The position numbers were made by a program, and so were the translations under genes. The notes under the pieces were generated by a model, which made no database searches, had not been told where the DNA came from, and saw only the letters and a list, made by a program, of their open reading frames with translations. 60,010 bases of DNA, from the NCBI GenBank assembly GCA_964402925.1, contig CAYOED010000012.1:1-60010 (forward strand). The letters are read 5' to 3'. This DNA is from Suilimivivens sp964402925 (GTDB lineage Bacteria; Bacillota; Clostridia; Lachnospirales; Lachnospiraceae). Below, piece after piece: positions 33,720-43,300 of the stretch; position 1 is the first letter of the stretch; each line of letters begins with the position of its first letter.

Positions 33720-35006
33720 TTACTTTAACTGATTTCTTACCACATCATAACTCATGATGCCTTTTTCTTCAATCTCCTTAGCTGCCTCCAAATCCTTTTG
33801 GTATGCCTCATAGTCTTGTACCTTATATAATTCCAGTACTCCGCCTACGCAATCCAAAGTTACCACATAAGTCATGTTGTCTTCCATAATAAAACGAAAA
33901 CCTATCATATTACTCAAGACCGTATTGTTCTCGTCCGTGTTATATGAATAATATACTTCCTTACTCTCTTCTGAAACGCCTAATTTATCTCTTAAATATT
34001 TCTCTGCTTTCTGGCTCAAAGCCTCTGCTTTTGCCTCACCATCGGCTGCAGACATTTCGTCCGCCAATATCTCTTTACCAATATAGCACACCTCTCTCAA
34101 GCCCCCGTCTGCAGCTATGGCAAAGTTATAAGTATCTACACCTGCAAGAGAAAACTGGATATTATAAACAGGTATTTCTTTTGTGCCGAGTCCCTCGGTA
34201 TCAATATCACATAGCACTTCCATGCCCTCCGCGGTTTTTCCATACAGCTTATCCAGCCATTCCTGTGCCTTCGCTACTGCCTCCGCTTCCGTGATTCCTC
34301 CATCTGCTTCAACTTTCTGTTTTGTTTCTTCTGTCTCTGCCTTCTGGGCTGCTATCTCGTCTGCATATGTTTCCTCATACCGCTCTACCAATGCATAATT
34401 CGTTTTGTTCTGATAATCAATCATTTGCAAGAGTTCTTCATCCGTCAGTTCTCTCTCTGGAAGATAAAAATGGAAAGTTTTCGCATCAAAACAAAGCATA
34501 TCCTTATCCACTTCACTTTCATCCTTGACACTTACAAGCTCCCCTTCTGGGAATCTTCCTTCCTGCTGATAAGCAATTCTCAGTTCTCTTTCACGTTCCT
34601 TTTCTCCCTGTGTCAGCTCTCTGGAAAATGAACTTGCTTCTTCCACTCTGGAATCCGCTTCATCTAAAAGCTCTGTCTTCTCTTCCTTAGACAAGTTCTC
34701 CATACGCTCTTTTACCAAAGATGAGGCTACTGCATGAACGGTTAATCCTCCTGCTCCCACTACTGCCAGCGCAAGCGCCGCTGCCACTGCTTTTTTCTGC
34801 CATCCATACATTCTTCTCCCACGGCTGCCATCCTGTACTACATTTTTCTCCACATCTTCCAACTTCTTCAACTTAATTTCCTCCTTTTGATTACGTTCTT
34901 CATCATCTGCTGCACTTACGGTTTCTTTCATATTCTCCCTGACTACTTGCTGCACTTTTCTTGTAAACGAATCCGGTGTCTGGGGAAATTTCCAATTATC
35001 ATACAT
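33720..35006 (-). CDS. Anti-sigma-factor-like single-pass membrane protein
   Basis: 428 residues. The cytoplasmic N-terminus (1-68) is acidic/basic mixed and begins MYDNWKFPQTPDSFTRKVQQ. One transmembrane segment lies near 70-95 (AVAAALALAVVGAGGLTVHAVA), and a long Glu-rich outer region has several PepSY-like stretches (ITEAEAVAKAQEWLDKLYG; AEKYLRDKLGVSEESKEVYY). It overlaps the upstream ECF sigma gene by 8 bases, the standard sigma/anti-sigma arrangement. With the sigma factor damaged it may have lost its partner. Confidence 0.7.
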   Translation of the reverse strand: MYDNWKFPQTPDSFTRKVQQVVRENMKETVSAADDEERNQKEEIKLKKLEDVEKNVVQDGSRGRRMYGWQKKAVAAALALAVVGAGGLTVHAVASSLVKERMENLSKEEKTELLDEADSRVEEASSFSRELTQGEKERERELRIAYQQEGRFPEGELVSVKDESEVDKDMLCFDAKTFHFYLPERELTDEELLQMIDYQNKTNYALVERYEETYADEIAAQKAETEETKQKVEADGGITEAEAVAKAQEWLDKLYGKTAEGMEVLCDIDTEGLGTKEIPVYNIQFSLAGVDTYNFAIAADGGLREVCYIGKEILADEMSAADGEAKAEALSQKAEKYLRDKLGVSEESKEVYYSYNTDENNTVLSNMIGFRFIMEDNMTYVVTLDCVGGVLELYKVQDYEAYQKDLEAAKEIEEKGIMSYDVVRNQLK

Positions 35007-35328
35007 AAGATTCCATCTCCTTTAATAATAGTTTTAGCTGGTTTCTCCCATGACACCCATAATCCCAAATAGGTTCACCATCATCAGAAACCAATGTTAT
35101 TCTGCTTTGCTGTCTTCGTATATGATAACATTCATGTATCAGTATCCGGATCAGCCAGGTCTTAGCATATTCGTCTTTTTTTAAGGAATCCAGCTTTTTA
35201 AATGCAATCGTAATTGCTTCACTGACTGCATCCTCACAATCAGAATCATTTCTTAAAATGGATTTGCTGACCCGGTACAGGCTATCTGTAGAATCAATCA
35301 CCAGCTTAGCAAATGTTTCTTTATTCAA
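34999..35328 (-). pseudogene. ECF sigma factor lacking region 4
   Basis: 109 residues, against about 160-170 for a full ECF factor. Region 2 is intact: VIDSTDSLYRVSKSILRNDSDCEDAVSEAITIAFKKLDSLKKDEYAKTWLIRILIHECYHIRRQ. After EPIWDYG the sequence goes directly to HGRNQLKLLLKEMESYV, the very end of a normal factor. The region-4 helix-turn-helix that reads the -35 box is missing, and the frame is kept. The protein could still bind core polymerase and anti-sigma but not select promoters. Confidence 0.75.
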
Positions 35329-35542
35329 GATTTATCTCCTTCCTCCAGCAGTAAATTTACAAATAAAGCACACAACAACCTGTCATGCAAAAATATAATT
35401 TGAAGTGTTGCAACAACTTCCTGCTAAATATGTACATTATACACTACAACGCAATTTATTTAGCTTTCTATCCATTAGAGGAACCAGCAAATAAAAAGGT
35501 TTCTAAAAAAATATTTTTTTTAAATCCGTCTGCTCTGCACAT

Positions 35543-35576
35543 AAAAAGGAACCCTGTTTTTTTCAAGGTTCCCTTT
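35543..35576 (-). terminator. Minus-strand terminator
   Basis: In minus-strand RNA AAGGGAACCUUG pairs with CAGGGUUCCUUU across a loop of seven A, followed by UU. It ends the 54-codon small gene at 35590-35754. Confidence 0.75.
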
Positions 35577-35589
35577 CCTGTTTGCCATA

Positions 35590-35754
35590 TCATATATCCT
35601 GTTTGCTTTGCTTCCCCATCGGATAACCATTTCCCTGCTGGTCAACAGAGACCGTTGAAGCATTATTTTTCTCTTTATCCCGAACCGGTCTGCTGCTTTC
35701 CCATACACCCTTTGGTACGGTATCAATGGGCTTCTTTTTTTCTGTGATTTTCAT
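35590..35754 (-). CDS. Small 54-aa protein, unknown
   Basis: A frame of 54 residues, MKITEKKKPIDTVPKGVWES through GYPMGKQSKQDI, with an ideal GGAGG 5 bases upstream of the ATG and a dedicated terminator 14 bases downstream. Very hydrophilic, with no membrane segment. The gene signals are better than those of several longer ORFs. Not identified. Bases 35329-35542 upstream of the sigma gene and beyond hold no other gene. Confidence 0.55.
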   Translation of the reverse strand: MKITEKKKPIDTVPKGVWESSRPVRDKEKNNASTVSVDQQGNGYPMGKQSKQDI

Positions 35755-35857
35755 AAGGACCTCCAATGTTTTTATTAGTATTGGAATATTAGCAAGGAAA
35801 TATTCGGATTTACTTCCTTTACATGCCTTATTTGCTGCTAAACTAAGGTAAAATACC

Positions 35858-36625
35858 TTAAAAATTCATTTCATCAACAATGCTCCTAGGTTTTGCGGTC
35901 ATTTCTACCCATGCCGGAATAAATCCGCTCTTGATGGCATTTCGCGCAGATCTGATATTAGACCATGCAGAACAATAAAAAGGTACTTTATCTCTTTTCA
36001 TAATTTCTACAGCCAAATGACTGGTAAGCGCAGCCGCTATTCCGTTTCTGCGATATTCCGGCAGCACATCCACCCCAATCTGCCACATAGTATCACAATC
36101 GGCTGAGCAGCCCGCAAGTCCAATCAGCTTGCCCTGGGTATATGCTCCCACACCTAGAATATCCAATTCTTTTCTATCTTCGCACAGAGCATTACTCCAT
36201 TCTTCTTTATACAAACCTTCAAAATCTTGCTGTTCCAAAATTTTAAGTTCATAATCGCATGGCAAAGCATGTAGCTTTTCAACATCTGGCAAATAGTACT
36301 CTGCCATAAAGCAAACTTTTTGCCCTTTCTCCGACAGCCTCTCATCCAGCCAATGCATATTAGGTGTTTCAAAACAATGATAAAACTCAAATTTCCTTAT
36401 GTATTCTTCTACTACTGCTCTATATTCATCCCTCACCGATGCAACAATGTTATTTCCATAAGAAACCAGATTGCAGGCAATCGGTTCTTTATAATACTTT
36501 CGTGCACCAGCCCCCAAACCGGACTTAACAATAACATGATTGCTGCAAAGGAAATCTGATGCTTTACAATTAATATCAATCGCAGATTGCTCCATTGCAA
36601 TCTGTAGTATCTCTTTATTCGTCAT
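35858..36625 (-). CDS. GNAT family N-acetyltransferase, long form
   Basis: 255 residues: an N-terminal lobe (1-140) ending in YYLPDVEKLHALP, and a C-terminal GNAT lobe with motif A WQIGVDVLPEYRRNGIAAALTSHL and WSNIRSARNAIKSGFIPAWVEM. The layout is that of the GNAT_acetyltran / two-lobe class. Just after its stop, TAAGGTATTTTACCTTA makes a small hairpin. Substrate unknown. Confidence 0.8.
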   Translation of the reverse strand: MTNKEILQIAMEQSAIDINCKASDFLCSNHVIVKSGLGAGARKYYKEPIACNLVSYGNNIVASVRDEYRAVVEEYIRKFEFYHCFETPNMHWLDERLSEKGQKVCFMAEYYLPDVEKLHALPCDYELKILEQQDFEGLYKEEWSNALCEDRKELDILGVGAYTQGKLIGLAGCSADCDTMWQIGVDVLPEYRRNGIAAALTSHLAVEIMKRDKVPFYCSAWSNIRSARNAIKSGFIPAWVEMTAKPRSIVDEMNF

Positions 36626-36670
36626 AACTTTACCCCTTCTATAGCAAATTCACAATAAACGATTGTCATT

Positions 36671-37564
36671 TCACTCTCGATTTTTAATGTTCTGCACGTA
36701 CTTACATTTGGGATAATTACTGCATCCATAGAACTTATTTCCCGCAAAATCACCTTTTCTAGCCACTCTCAACACCAATTCTCCACCGCACTGCGGACAT
36801 TTTCTGTCATGTGATTCTGAAGCAGTTCTAATTGTGGCAGGACGCTCATAACGATTCTTTATTTGCTCTATATGCAGGGTCTTCTTTGCTTCATCGACTT
36901 GTGTTAAAGGATATAGCTTTTTATATACTTCATCAATTAAAGATTTCGTCATTCTTATATTAGATGCGGCTGCATTGCGAGACACCGCTTCCAGCAAATT
37001 ATCTCTTTTAACGACAAAATGATTCCCACTTGTTAAAGTTATATTTTTTAATTCACATCGTATGCTAAAAACTATGTAGGAATACAATGTTAAATTATCA
37101 AAATCTTTTAGATATGTCTGGAGCCACTTAAGATGAACTTTATTTTGAATAATCGGGTTAAGAAAATGCTCTTTTCTTGTTTTTCCTTTCCCTGTGGCAA
37201 GCGTTTGCGTCCATTGCTTTTGCGTCTCAGCTCCGAATATCCATCCGCTATAGTTCTTCGACTCAAGAACATATATCCCCGATTCGTGAAGCAATATCAT
37301 ATCCACTTCTGTCATCGTTCCATCTTCTTTCGGAATGTAGCAATTGAAAAGAAATTTTTTATATCCATTTAAGGCTCGCAGGTATCTATAGGTATCGTAT
37401 TCTCCCCTTTTCCCTTTGTCAAAAAACATTGCCCAATACGAAATATGAGTCATATGGCAATAATCTGAATTCATGTATTCCTTATATTTTTTGTATTCAA
37501 TGATGAGCTTAATCAATAATACTGCTATTCCCAGTACCATTGCCATTACAAATATTAAAATCAT
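36671..37564 (-). CDS. NERD domain protein with topoisomerase-type zinc finger
   Basis: 297 residues. One N-terminal transmembrane segment (2-22). A NERD nuclease-related domain at about 50-170 carries the acid/Lys pattern GEYDTYRYLRAL, TMTEVDMILLHESGIYVLESKNYSGWIFG (E-V-D, E-x-K). The C-terminal zinc ribbon RKCPQCGGELVLRVARKGDFAGNKFYGCSNYPKCKY is of the topoisomerase I type. Such proteins are thought to act on DNA or RNA. A defence role is possible given the Wadjet locus 2 kb away but unproven. Confidence 0.85.
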   Translation of the reverse strand: MILIFVMAMVLGIAVLLIKLIIEYKKYKEYMNSDYCHMTHISYWAMFFDKGKRGEYDTYRYLRALNGYKKFLFNCYIPKEDGTMTEVDMILLHESGIYVLESKNYSGWIFGAETQKQWTQTLATGKGKTRKEHFLNPIIQNKVHLKWLQTYLKDFDNLTLYSYIVFSIRCELKNITLTSGNHFVVKRDNLLEAVSRNAAASNIRMTKSLIDEVYKKLYPLTQVDEAKKTLHIEQIKNRYERPATIRTASESHDRKCPQCGGELVLRVARKGDFAGNKFYGCSNYPKCKYVQNIKNRE

Positions 37565-37583
37565 TTTTACTTATCCCCAGTAC

Positions 37584-38057
37584 CTACTCAAATCCCTTTC
37601 TCTTTTTCGCCACATCAATCAACTCTTTTGCCTCATCAAAAGCACCCGGAAGGTAGTTTTCCGTCCATTCCTTTCCAGCTTTCTCCTTCTTCTTGATGTC
37701 ACCCCATTTGTCCAACGCTTCTCCGGAATCAGATACCGTCTCCTCTCCAAAAACGTGGGGATGACGCCGGATCATCTTTTCACTGATGCCCTGAATGACA
37801 TCATCCATTGTAAACAAACCTTCCTCTTCTGCTATCTGTGCATGCATAACTACCTGCAAAAGCAGATCTCCAAGTTCTTCTATTAAATTATCCGGATTGC
37901 CGGTATCCTCCAGAATATTGATGCCGCAGATTACTTCGGCTGCCTCTTCAATACAGGCAGCTTTAAGGCTGAAATGGGTCTGCTCCCTATCCCATGGACA
38001 GCCATCAGGGGCACGCAGACGCGCCATAATATTTTGCAGTTCTTCAAACTTTGTCAT
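37584..38057 (-). CDS. mazG: MazG nucleotide pyrophosphohydrolase
   Basis: 157 residues, one MazG domain. It starts MTKFEELQNIMARLRAPDGCPWDREQTHFSL. The Mg-binding helices have E37-E38-x2-E41 (EEAAEV) and E60-E61-x2-D64 (EELGD). It hydrolyses noncanonical NTPs to NMP and pyrophosphate. The single-domain short form is normal for Firmicutes. A MITE has inserted 14 bases upstream of the start, separating it from its original promoter region. Confidence 0.9.
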   Translation of the reverse strand: MTKFEELQNIMARLRAPDGCPWDREQTHFSLKAACIEEAAEVICGINILEDTGNPDNLIEELGDLLLQVVMHAQIAEEEGLFTMDDVIQGISEKMIRRHPHVFGEETVSDSGEALDKWGDIKKKEKAGKEWTENYLPGAFDEAKELIDVAKKRKGFE

Positions 38058-38064
38058 AAGTTAC

Positions 38065-38210
38065 TCCCTCTGTAACTGTTCAGTACCTTCACAGTTACAA
38101 TGCAAAATCCATCCTAAATTGCCTACGGCAATGGGATTTTGCATGCCTGAATCATATTCTTAGGTCTTGGCAGTAAATGCTTCGACCTGTACTGAATAGT
38201 TACTCCCTCT
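38065..38210. mobile_element. 132-bp MITE with 7-bp target duplication
   Basis: GTAACTGTTCAGTAC (38072-38086) and GTACTGAATAGTTAC (38189-38203) are terminal inverted repeats with one mismatch in 15. TCCCTCT flanks both sides (38065-38071, 38204-38210). Inside, TGCAAAATCC...ATTGCC-TAC-GGCAAT...GGATTTTGCA (38101-38143) is a strong hairpin. There is no ORF. A non-autonomous element that lies between mazG and the three-gene cassette. Confidence 0.75.
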
Positions 38211-38280
38211 TTTCAATTTAAAGTTTCCGCTAGTTGCATTCCAGTTGTAAACTCTAAAATAGAAATTACAAAAAATTTAT

Positions 38281-38559
38281 CTATTTCTCGTAAAATCCTT
38301 CTTTGCTGTATGCCGCCCATTTCAAATACATTTCTTGATAATTTTTCTTAATAAATTCTTGTATTTTAAGGATTTCTCTTTCATTAAGTATCCCTTGTTC
38401 TTGAACAACACTATCGCCATTACTTTTCACGAAGAACTTCGCTGAACCAGACTCCGTAAGTTTTTTATCACTAGCATGAACATGCATACATTCAATAATA
38501 CAATGTGATGTAAAGTATAGATAATACCCTGCCACTTTATACTCATAATACTTTGGCAT
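38281..38559 (-). CDS. DUF4160-like small protein
   Basis: 92 residues from the ATG at 38559 (GGAGG 6 bases upstream). MPKYYEYKVAGYYLYFTSHCIIECMHVHASDKKL has the shape of DUF4160 proteins, which begin MPxI..F.G..IY.Y..DH.PPHFH. The His-rich strand is present but the PPHFH string is not. Last gene of a three-gene cassette, one base from the stop of the preceding gene. DUF4160 genes often pair with DUF2442 in toxin-antitoxin-like loci; function unproven. Confidence 0.55.
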   Translation of the reverse strand: MPKYYEYKVAGYYLYFTSHCIIECMHVHASDKKLTESGSAKFFVKSNGDSVVQEQGILNEREILKIQEFIKKNYQEMYLKWAAYSKEGFYEK

Positions 38560-38560
38560 A

Positions 38561-38782
38561 TTAATCCTCCATAAATTTTCTGTTATTCTTCCAATAATTT
38601 TTAATAATACCAATTTCTATATCATCCATACTTGTCTCCAACACTTCTCCTTCATGATTCATAAACACAGATTTTACTGGGTTGTTTAAGTTAAGCACTT
38701 TTATATTTTCATTCTCACGCGTAAAAGCATACCCGTTAATAATCATATCTGCGCAATCTGCTATTTGCATAATATCAATCAT
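38561..38782 (-). CDS. Small acidic protein of three-gene cassette
   Basis: 73 residues: MIDIMQIADCADMIINGYAFTRENENIKVLNLNNPVKSVFMNHEGEVLETSMDDIE. Compact, acidic, with no HTH. It overlaps the previous gene by 8 bases and ends one base before the DUF4160-like start. Its size and position would suit an antitoxin or DUF2442-like partner, but I do not recognise the family with certainty. Confidence 0.55.
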   Translation of the reverse strand: MIDIMQIADCADMIINGYAFTRENENIKVLNLNNPVKSVFMNHEGEVLETSMDDIEIGIIKNYWKNNRKFMED

Positions 38783-39050
38783 ATAAAATCCTCACTTTCT
38801 TTATTGGTCTTAAAAACTCATTTGCGTCGAAATATAAGTTATTCAATATAGGCACTAAATCTATATATTCTTCCTCTTCCACACTATTATGCTCATATTT
38901 TGCCAGAACCACCAAATATCCATTATTCCATTCTTTAACCTTTGTATATCGTTCTAATGAATATGGTGCCAAAAACCGAATTACATAATCATCATATTTA
39001 AAAATGCTATATGTTTGATCGCTGCTTAAGTATGCTTCATCCTTTTTCAT
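38775..39050 (-). CDS. Small protein, first of three-gene cassette
   Basis: 91 residues: MKKDEAYLSSDQTYSIFKYDDYVIRFLAPYSLERYTKVKEWNNGYLVVLAKYEHN, then an acidic loop and FLRPIKKVRILYD. Mixed alpha/beta. GGAGG 10 bases upstream. Transcribed from its own consensus promoter, separate from JetD. Family not recognised. Confidence 0.55.
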   Translation of the reverse strand: MKKDEAYLSSDQTYSIFKYDDYVIRFLAPYSLERYTKVKEWNNGYLVVLAKYEHNSVEEEEYIDLVPILNNLYFDANEFLRPIKKVRILYD

Positions 39051-39104
39051 AGAAATCTTTCCTCCAATTTCAGCACATCAAATAGTTCATTTTTCTCATG
39101 AATA

Positions 39105-39133
39105 ATTATATCATCCGTTTTTTTTACCTGCAA
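39105..39133 (-). promoter_or_regulatory. Promoter of the three-gene cassette
   Basis: On the minus strand TTGCAG (39133-39128), 17-base spacer, TATAAT (39110-39105). It lies in the 119-bp gap after jetD. Confidence 0.7.
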
Positions 39134-39169
39134 TTAGTACTCTTGAGTTTTCAAAACAATATTCAAGTG

Positions 39170-40399
39170 CTACTTTAAGAATTTTGTGGAAATCAAACAT
39201 TCCTGCTCCAGCTTTATATCTTCAGCAAGCATATACTCAAGAACAACCGCATATTCTGTACCAGGATTCTCTCTTAATATTTTCTCTATCCTGACACGGT
39301 CATTATCTGTCAGCACTTTCGCATATTTTTCATACTGCCTTAGGGTATCCAGATTCATCCTGTAGAGTTTAAAAGGAATCCCTGTTTTCTGGCATAAATC
39401 TTCGTAAATAAGAAATCCCCCCACATCGATATCTCCAAAATGATAATAATCAACCTTGGGAAGCGTATCATATATTTTTTTTAACAACGCACGTCGGACA
39501 CTGTTATGATATCCGCCCAGATAAATCATAAAACTCTCCGGTTCTTCCCACCTGAAAAAGGTAGTAAGATTTTCAATCGTTATCACCTTGCGAATCTGAG
39601 TAACATCCTGAAAGCAGATTCTTTCAATATCTTCACCAGAAATTCCTATGCCCTGATGCAGTTCACCTATCCGATACTCGTTATCACCTATAGCAAGTGA
39701 GACATTTCCCTTGAAATACACATAGTTTGGTGTATGGTAAATTCCATATTCTGCAAGAATTTCATCTAACTCTTTTTCTTTACACTCCTCCCCAAACATG
39801 TGCATAGCTCTTGCAATTTTCCCGCTCATGGACTCGAAAGCCTTAGAATCATGAAAATGCTCTATTGAAAATTCCCTGACATAGCAAATTCTGTCATTTT
39901 GCTCTATCTTCGCAATTCCTGTCAATAAAGCTTCTGTTTCCGCTAAATTCGACAGATCAATAAACTCTTTTACTGACTGTGCATTTTCAAGACGATTATC
40001 CAAATAATCAATCAGCGACTGATATACCGTAGTATGATAACGCTTCCTTAGTTCTGAAAGCAGGTTCCTATTTTGCACGATTTTATCTGCTTTTGAAACT
40101 CTGGATACATAGGCATAGGATTTCTCAAGTCCTTCCACTCGCAAGACTACTTTTGAAATAATATGTCCCTCTTTTCCCTTTTTCCATTCAATATTTATAA
40201 GCCCCTGCTGCTCTAATCTTCCCATGCAGGTATGAATTTCCTCGTAGGTCAAAGAACTTTCATCAAAATAAGCAGGAATCGTACTTTTGTTGAAAGGAAA
40301 CGCAATGTGCACTGTCACTTTATTTTTTCCGGTAAACAAACTACTGGACTCGTAGGAATCCAGCAGCTTGTTCAATATTTTTTTATCATACTGCACCAT
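39170..40399 (-). CDS. jetD: Wadjet JetD nuclease subunit (Toprim)
   Basis: 409 residues. The N-terminal half is winged-helix (STIPAYFDESSLTYEEIHTCMGRLEQQGLINIEW) and arm-like. The C-terminal half is the DUF2220 Toprim domain with YYHFGDIDVGGFLIYEDL (Asp323, Asp325) and the upstream ENLTTFFRW glutamate. JetD is the nuclease that cleaves plasmid DNA after the JetABC motor has extruded and sized the circle. Last gene of the jet operon; overlaps jetC by 14 bases. Length and metal residues are complete. Confidence 0.9.
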   Translation of the reverse strand: MVQYDKKILNKLLDSYESSSLFTGKNKVTVHIAFPFNKSTIPAYFDESSLTYEEIHTCMGRLEQQGLINIEWKKGKEGHIISKVVLRVEGLEKSYAYVSRVSKADKIVQNRNLLSELRKRYHTTVYQSLIDYLDNRLENAQSVKEFIDLSNLAETEALLTGIAKIEQNDRICYVREFSIEHFHDSKAFESMSGKIARAMHMFGEECKEKELDEILAEYGIYHTPNYVYFKGNVSLAIGDNEYRIGELHQGIGISGEDIERICFQDVTQIRKVITIENLTTFFRWEEPESFMIYLGGYHNSVRRALLKKIYDTLPKVDYYHFGDIDVGGFLIYEDLCQKTGIPFKLYRMNLDTLRQYEKYAKVLTDNDRVRIEKILRENPGTEYAVVLEYMLAEDIKLEQECLISTKFLK

Positions 40400-43300
40400 T
40401 ATGATACCTCTCTACAAAACTGACCTTTTCATCCGTCATCACCAGCAAAGTTTCCTCCACAGAAGGACTGATATACTGAATCTTGTCGGGCGGTGCGGCA
40501 ATGATAATCTGAAGCGGCAGACGCCTTAAAAATTCCAAAACGCCGCCTATACGCTCGTCATCCATGTTGTTGAAAGCCTCATCAAACATAATAAGACCAA
40601 TTGCTTCGCCGCCAATATTGTTACTGTATAGCTGCACAAAGGAAGCTGCCACTGTAACATAAAAGGGAGTTTGAGTTTCACCGCCGCTCTTTTCCTCGCA
40701 CACTTTAGAATAATAGGAATAACTATTGTCGCTATGCACGATTTTAATGTCATAATCCATATAAGTTCTGTAATCTGTAAACTCATCCAATGCCTGTGCA
40801 CTGTTCTCATTATCAAGCGCCAGCTTTTCAAACAACTCGTCAATGACCTCTTTGTGGGTTTCATGAAACAATCCGCTAAAGATAGATTCTCCCTGCATAG
40901 CATTAAAATCGTCCATGATCATCTCATAATACTGTCTGTATCGTTTGCTTGGCAAATAAAGGAACTCATACTTTTCATTGCTGAAAACAATATCCTTAAG
41001 CGCCTTGTTCAACTCTTTAAATTCGCTCTGTGCCTGCTTCATATTTTCCTGAAGTTTGGATAAAAACTGCTCCCTGAACTCTTCTTCTGCTGCCTGTCTT
41101 GCCGATTGTACCTTTTCTTCATAGTTAAGAAGCTCTGATGTTTGAAGTCTCTCATATACATCCGCAAAGTCCTGATACCCTTCCATGCTGGGTGCCGCGC
41201 CAAAATCATGCTCCGTCTTATAGGAAACCATGGCATTAATCATATTCGTCCGTGCATGATCCGTGGTGGTTGCATTTGCCTTTTTTCTTCGTGCAAAGTT
41301 ATCGCGGAACTGATCAAAAGTTTTATCCCTGGTCTGCTTCTCGTAGTCGTTGTTCCACGCGGGCAGCATATCTCCTGCTGCCGCGCCCAACTCTGCAGCA
41401 GAAGCCTGCTTTAAAGCACGCTCAGCCTGCAGCCTTTCCATCTCGGTTTTACACCTCTCTATTTTTTCCTTATACCGACCTGCCTCCCGGTTCCAATTTG
41501 TCAACTGCATGTCCAGTTCACTAATCAGTTTTTCCAGTGTCTCTAACTGAATCCTTTTCTGAATCATGGTTGCATTTTTCTCCAATGTGGCAATATTAAC
41601 CTTACACTTGTCTATGCCTGCCTGTATCGTCCTGATCCGGATCAGCACATCCAGCCTGTACTGAATATCTATATCAGCATCTACACTTAAAGGCTTCATC
41701 ACGTAAGTAAGCTCCCCAATCTGTTTTTCCAGCGTATGAATCTCTTCCGATAACTGCTCTCTTTCCTTTAATGCCTGCTCAAGCTGTACTCTTACAGCAT
41801 TCTTTCCAATAAAGGGTGTTTCAAAGATAGTCGGTTTAATTGCACTTGCCACATGATTTTGGTACTTCATGCATTCTTTCGTAATGGAAATGGGGTAATT
41901 TTTCAGTTCACTGTAATGCTTACACATATGAACTTTTCCCAAAACCATATTGATAAACTGACCGGCATATTTATTTTTTGAAGAAACCACTGTTGCAAGC
42001 GTTCCTTCCGGCGCTTCATTATACTTTTCAAGTTTTCTGGTATTAATAAGTCCTACCCCATAAGCCTTTTTCCCTTTACGGAGTTTATCATAAATTCCCA
42101 GTGCAATATCAAAGTTCTCAGGTTCCACCAAAATATAAAAACGCTGCGTATTCAAATAGCCTTCCACTGCATTTCGCCATTGCTCATCCGTGATTTCCAG
42201 CAATTCGCACAAGATTCTCGGTTCCGGACTACGTCCAATCCGGGAAAATTCCTCCTGTATCGCCTGCAGAACCCTAACGACATCTTCAGGATAAGTAAGC
42301 TTTTTCTGCTTCAATTGATCTATTTTTTTGTCCAACTCAAGCCGTTTTGACTTTGTATCATTCAGCTTCACCTGTACCTGCGCACTTTTTAACTGAACCT
42401 TGTCATACATCTGTTTCTTATAGGCAATCACTTTCTGAGTAAGATGCTTAACCTCTGCAATATCCTCCTGCATCTCCAGATTTTCCAGTATTCTTCCATA
42501 CTCCCTGATGCTGGGATCTACATCCTTTACTTCCAACAGCTTTATGACCTGATCACGGGAAACCCGTACGCTGGCATGAAGGTTTTTCCGTTCTTCTTCC
42601 TGCTCCTGTAATGATGTCTGCAATTTCTGTAATTCTTTTTTCTGTCCATCCAGTGCAAGGAAATCGTCATCCTTTGCAAGCTCCGCCATCAAAGCATCCC
42701 GGATCTGCTGCTTCTCACTTTTTTCATTTGACGCATCCCGAATCTTCTTCTCCTGCTGCTCCAGGCGATATCCTTCCATCTGCATCTGACTTTTGGTCTG
42801 GGAAAACCGTTCTCCCAGAATATCAGTCTCCGCTCTTTCAAGAAAATAATCATACATTTTATCTTTTCCAAGACCATCCATCACCTGACTGTGATATCCT
42901 TCAATGACCTCTAATTTAGCAATACGACGTTTCACACTGTCCAAGGTCTTTTCCAATTCCTGATAGGTTCTGACATTTTCCCGCAAAATATCAATATTAA
43001 CTTCCTTCTCGTCCAAAACATAAGAATATACAAAATCCTTAATATCATCAATAGGTCTGAATGCCAGCGCTTTGGGAATCAGGGTAAAAAATTTATCCTC
43101 AATCCGTCCAAAACGAGTTTTTATCATCTTCTTTGCTTCCTGCCCTGTCTTACACCACATTTTGATTTTCCCGCTATTGGCGCTGCGGAACTGGGTGATA
43201 GATCTTGGTGTTTTCCCCTGAAAAAACATATCCTCTGTAAATCTGGTATTATCCATCAGATAACGCACAGTCGTTTCCTGTCCTTCAGAGGCAGAGTCAA

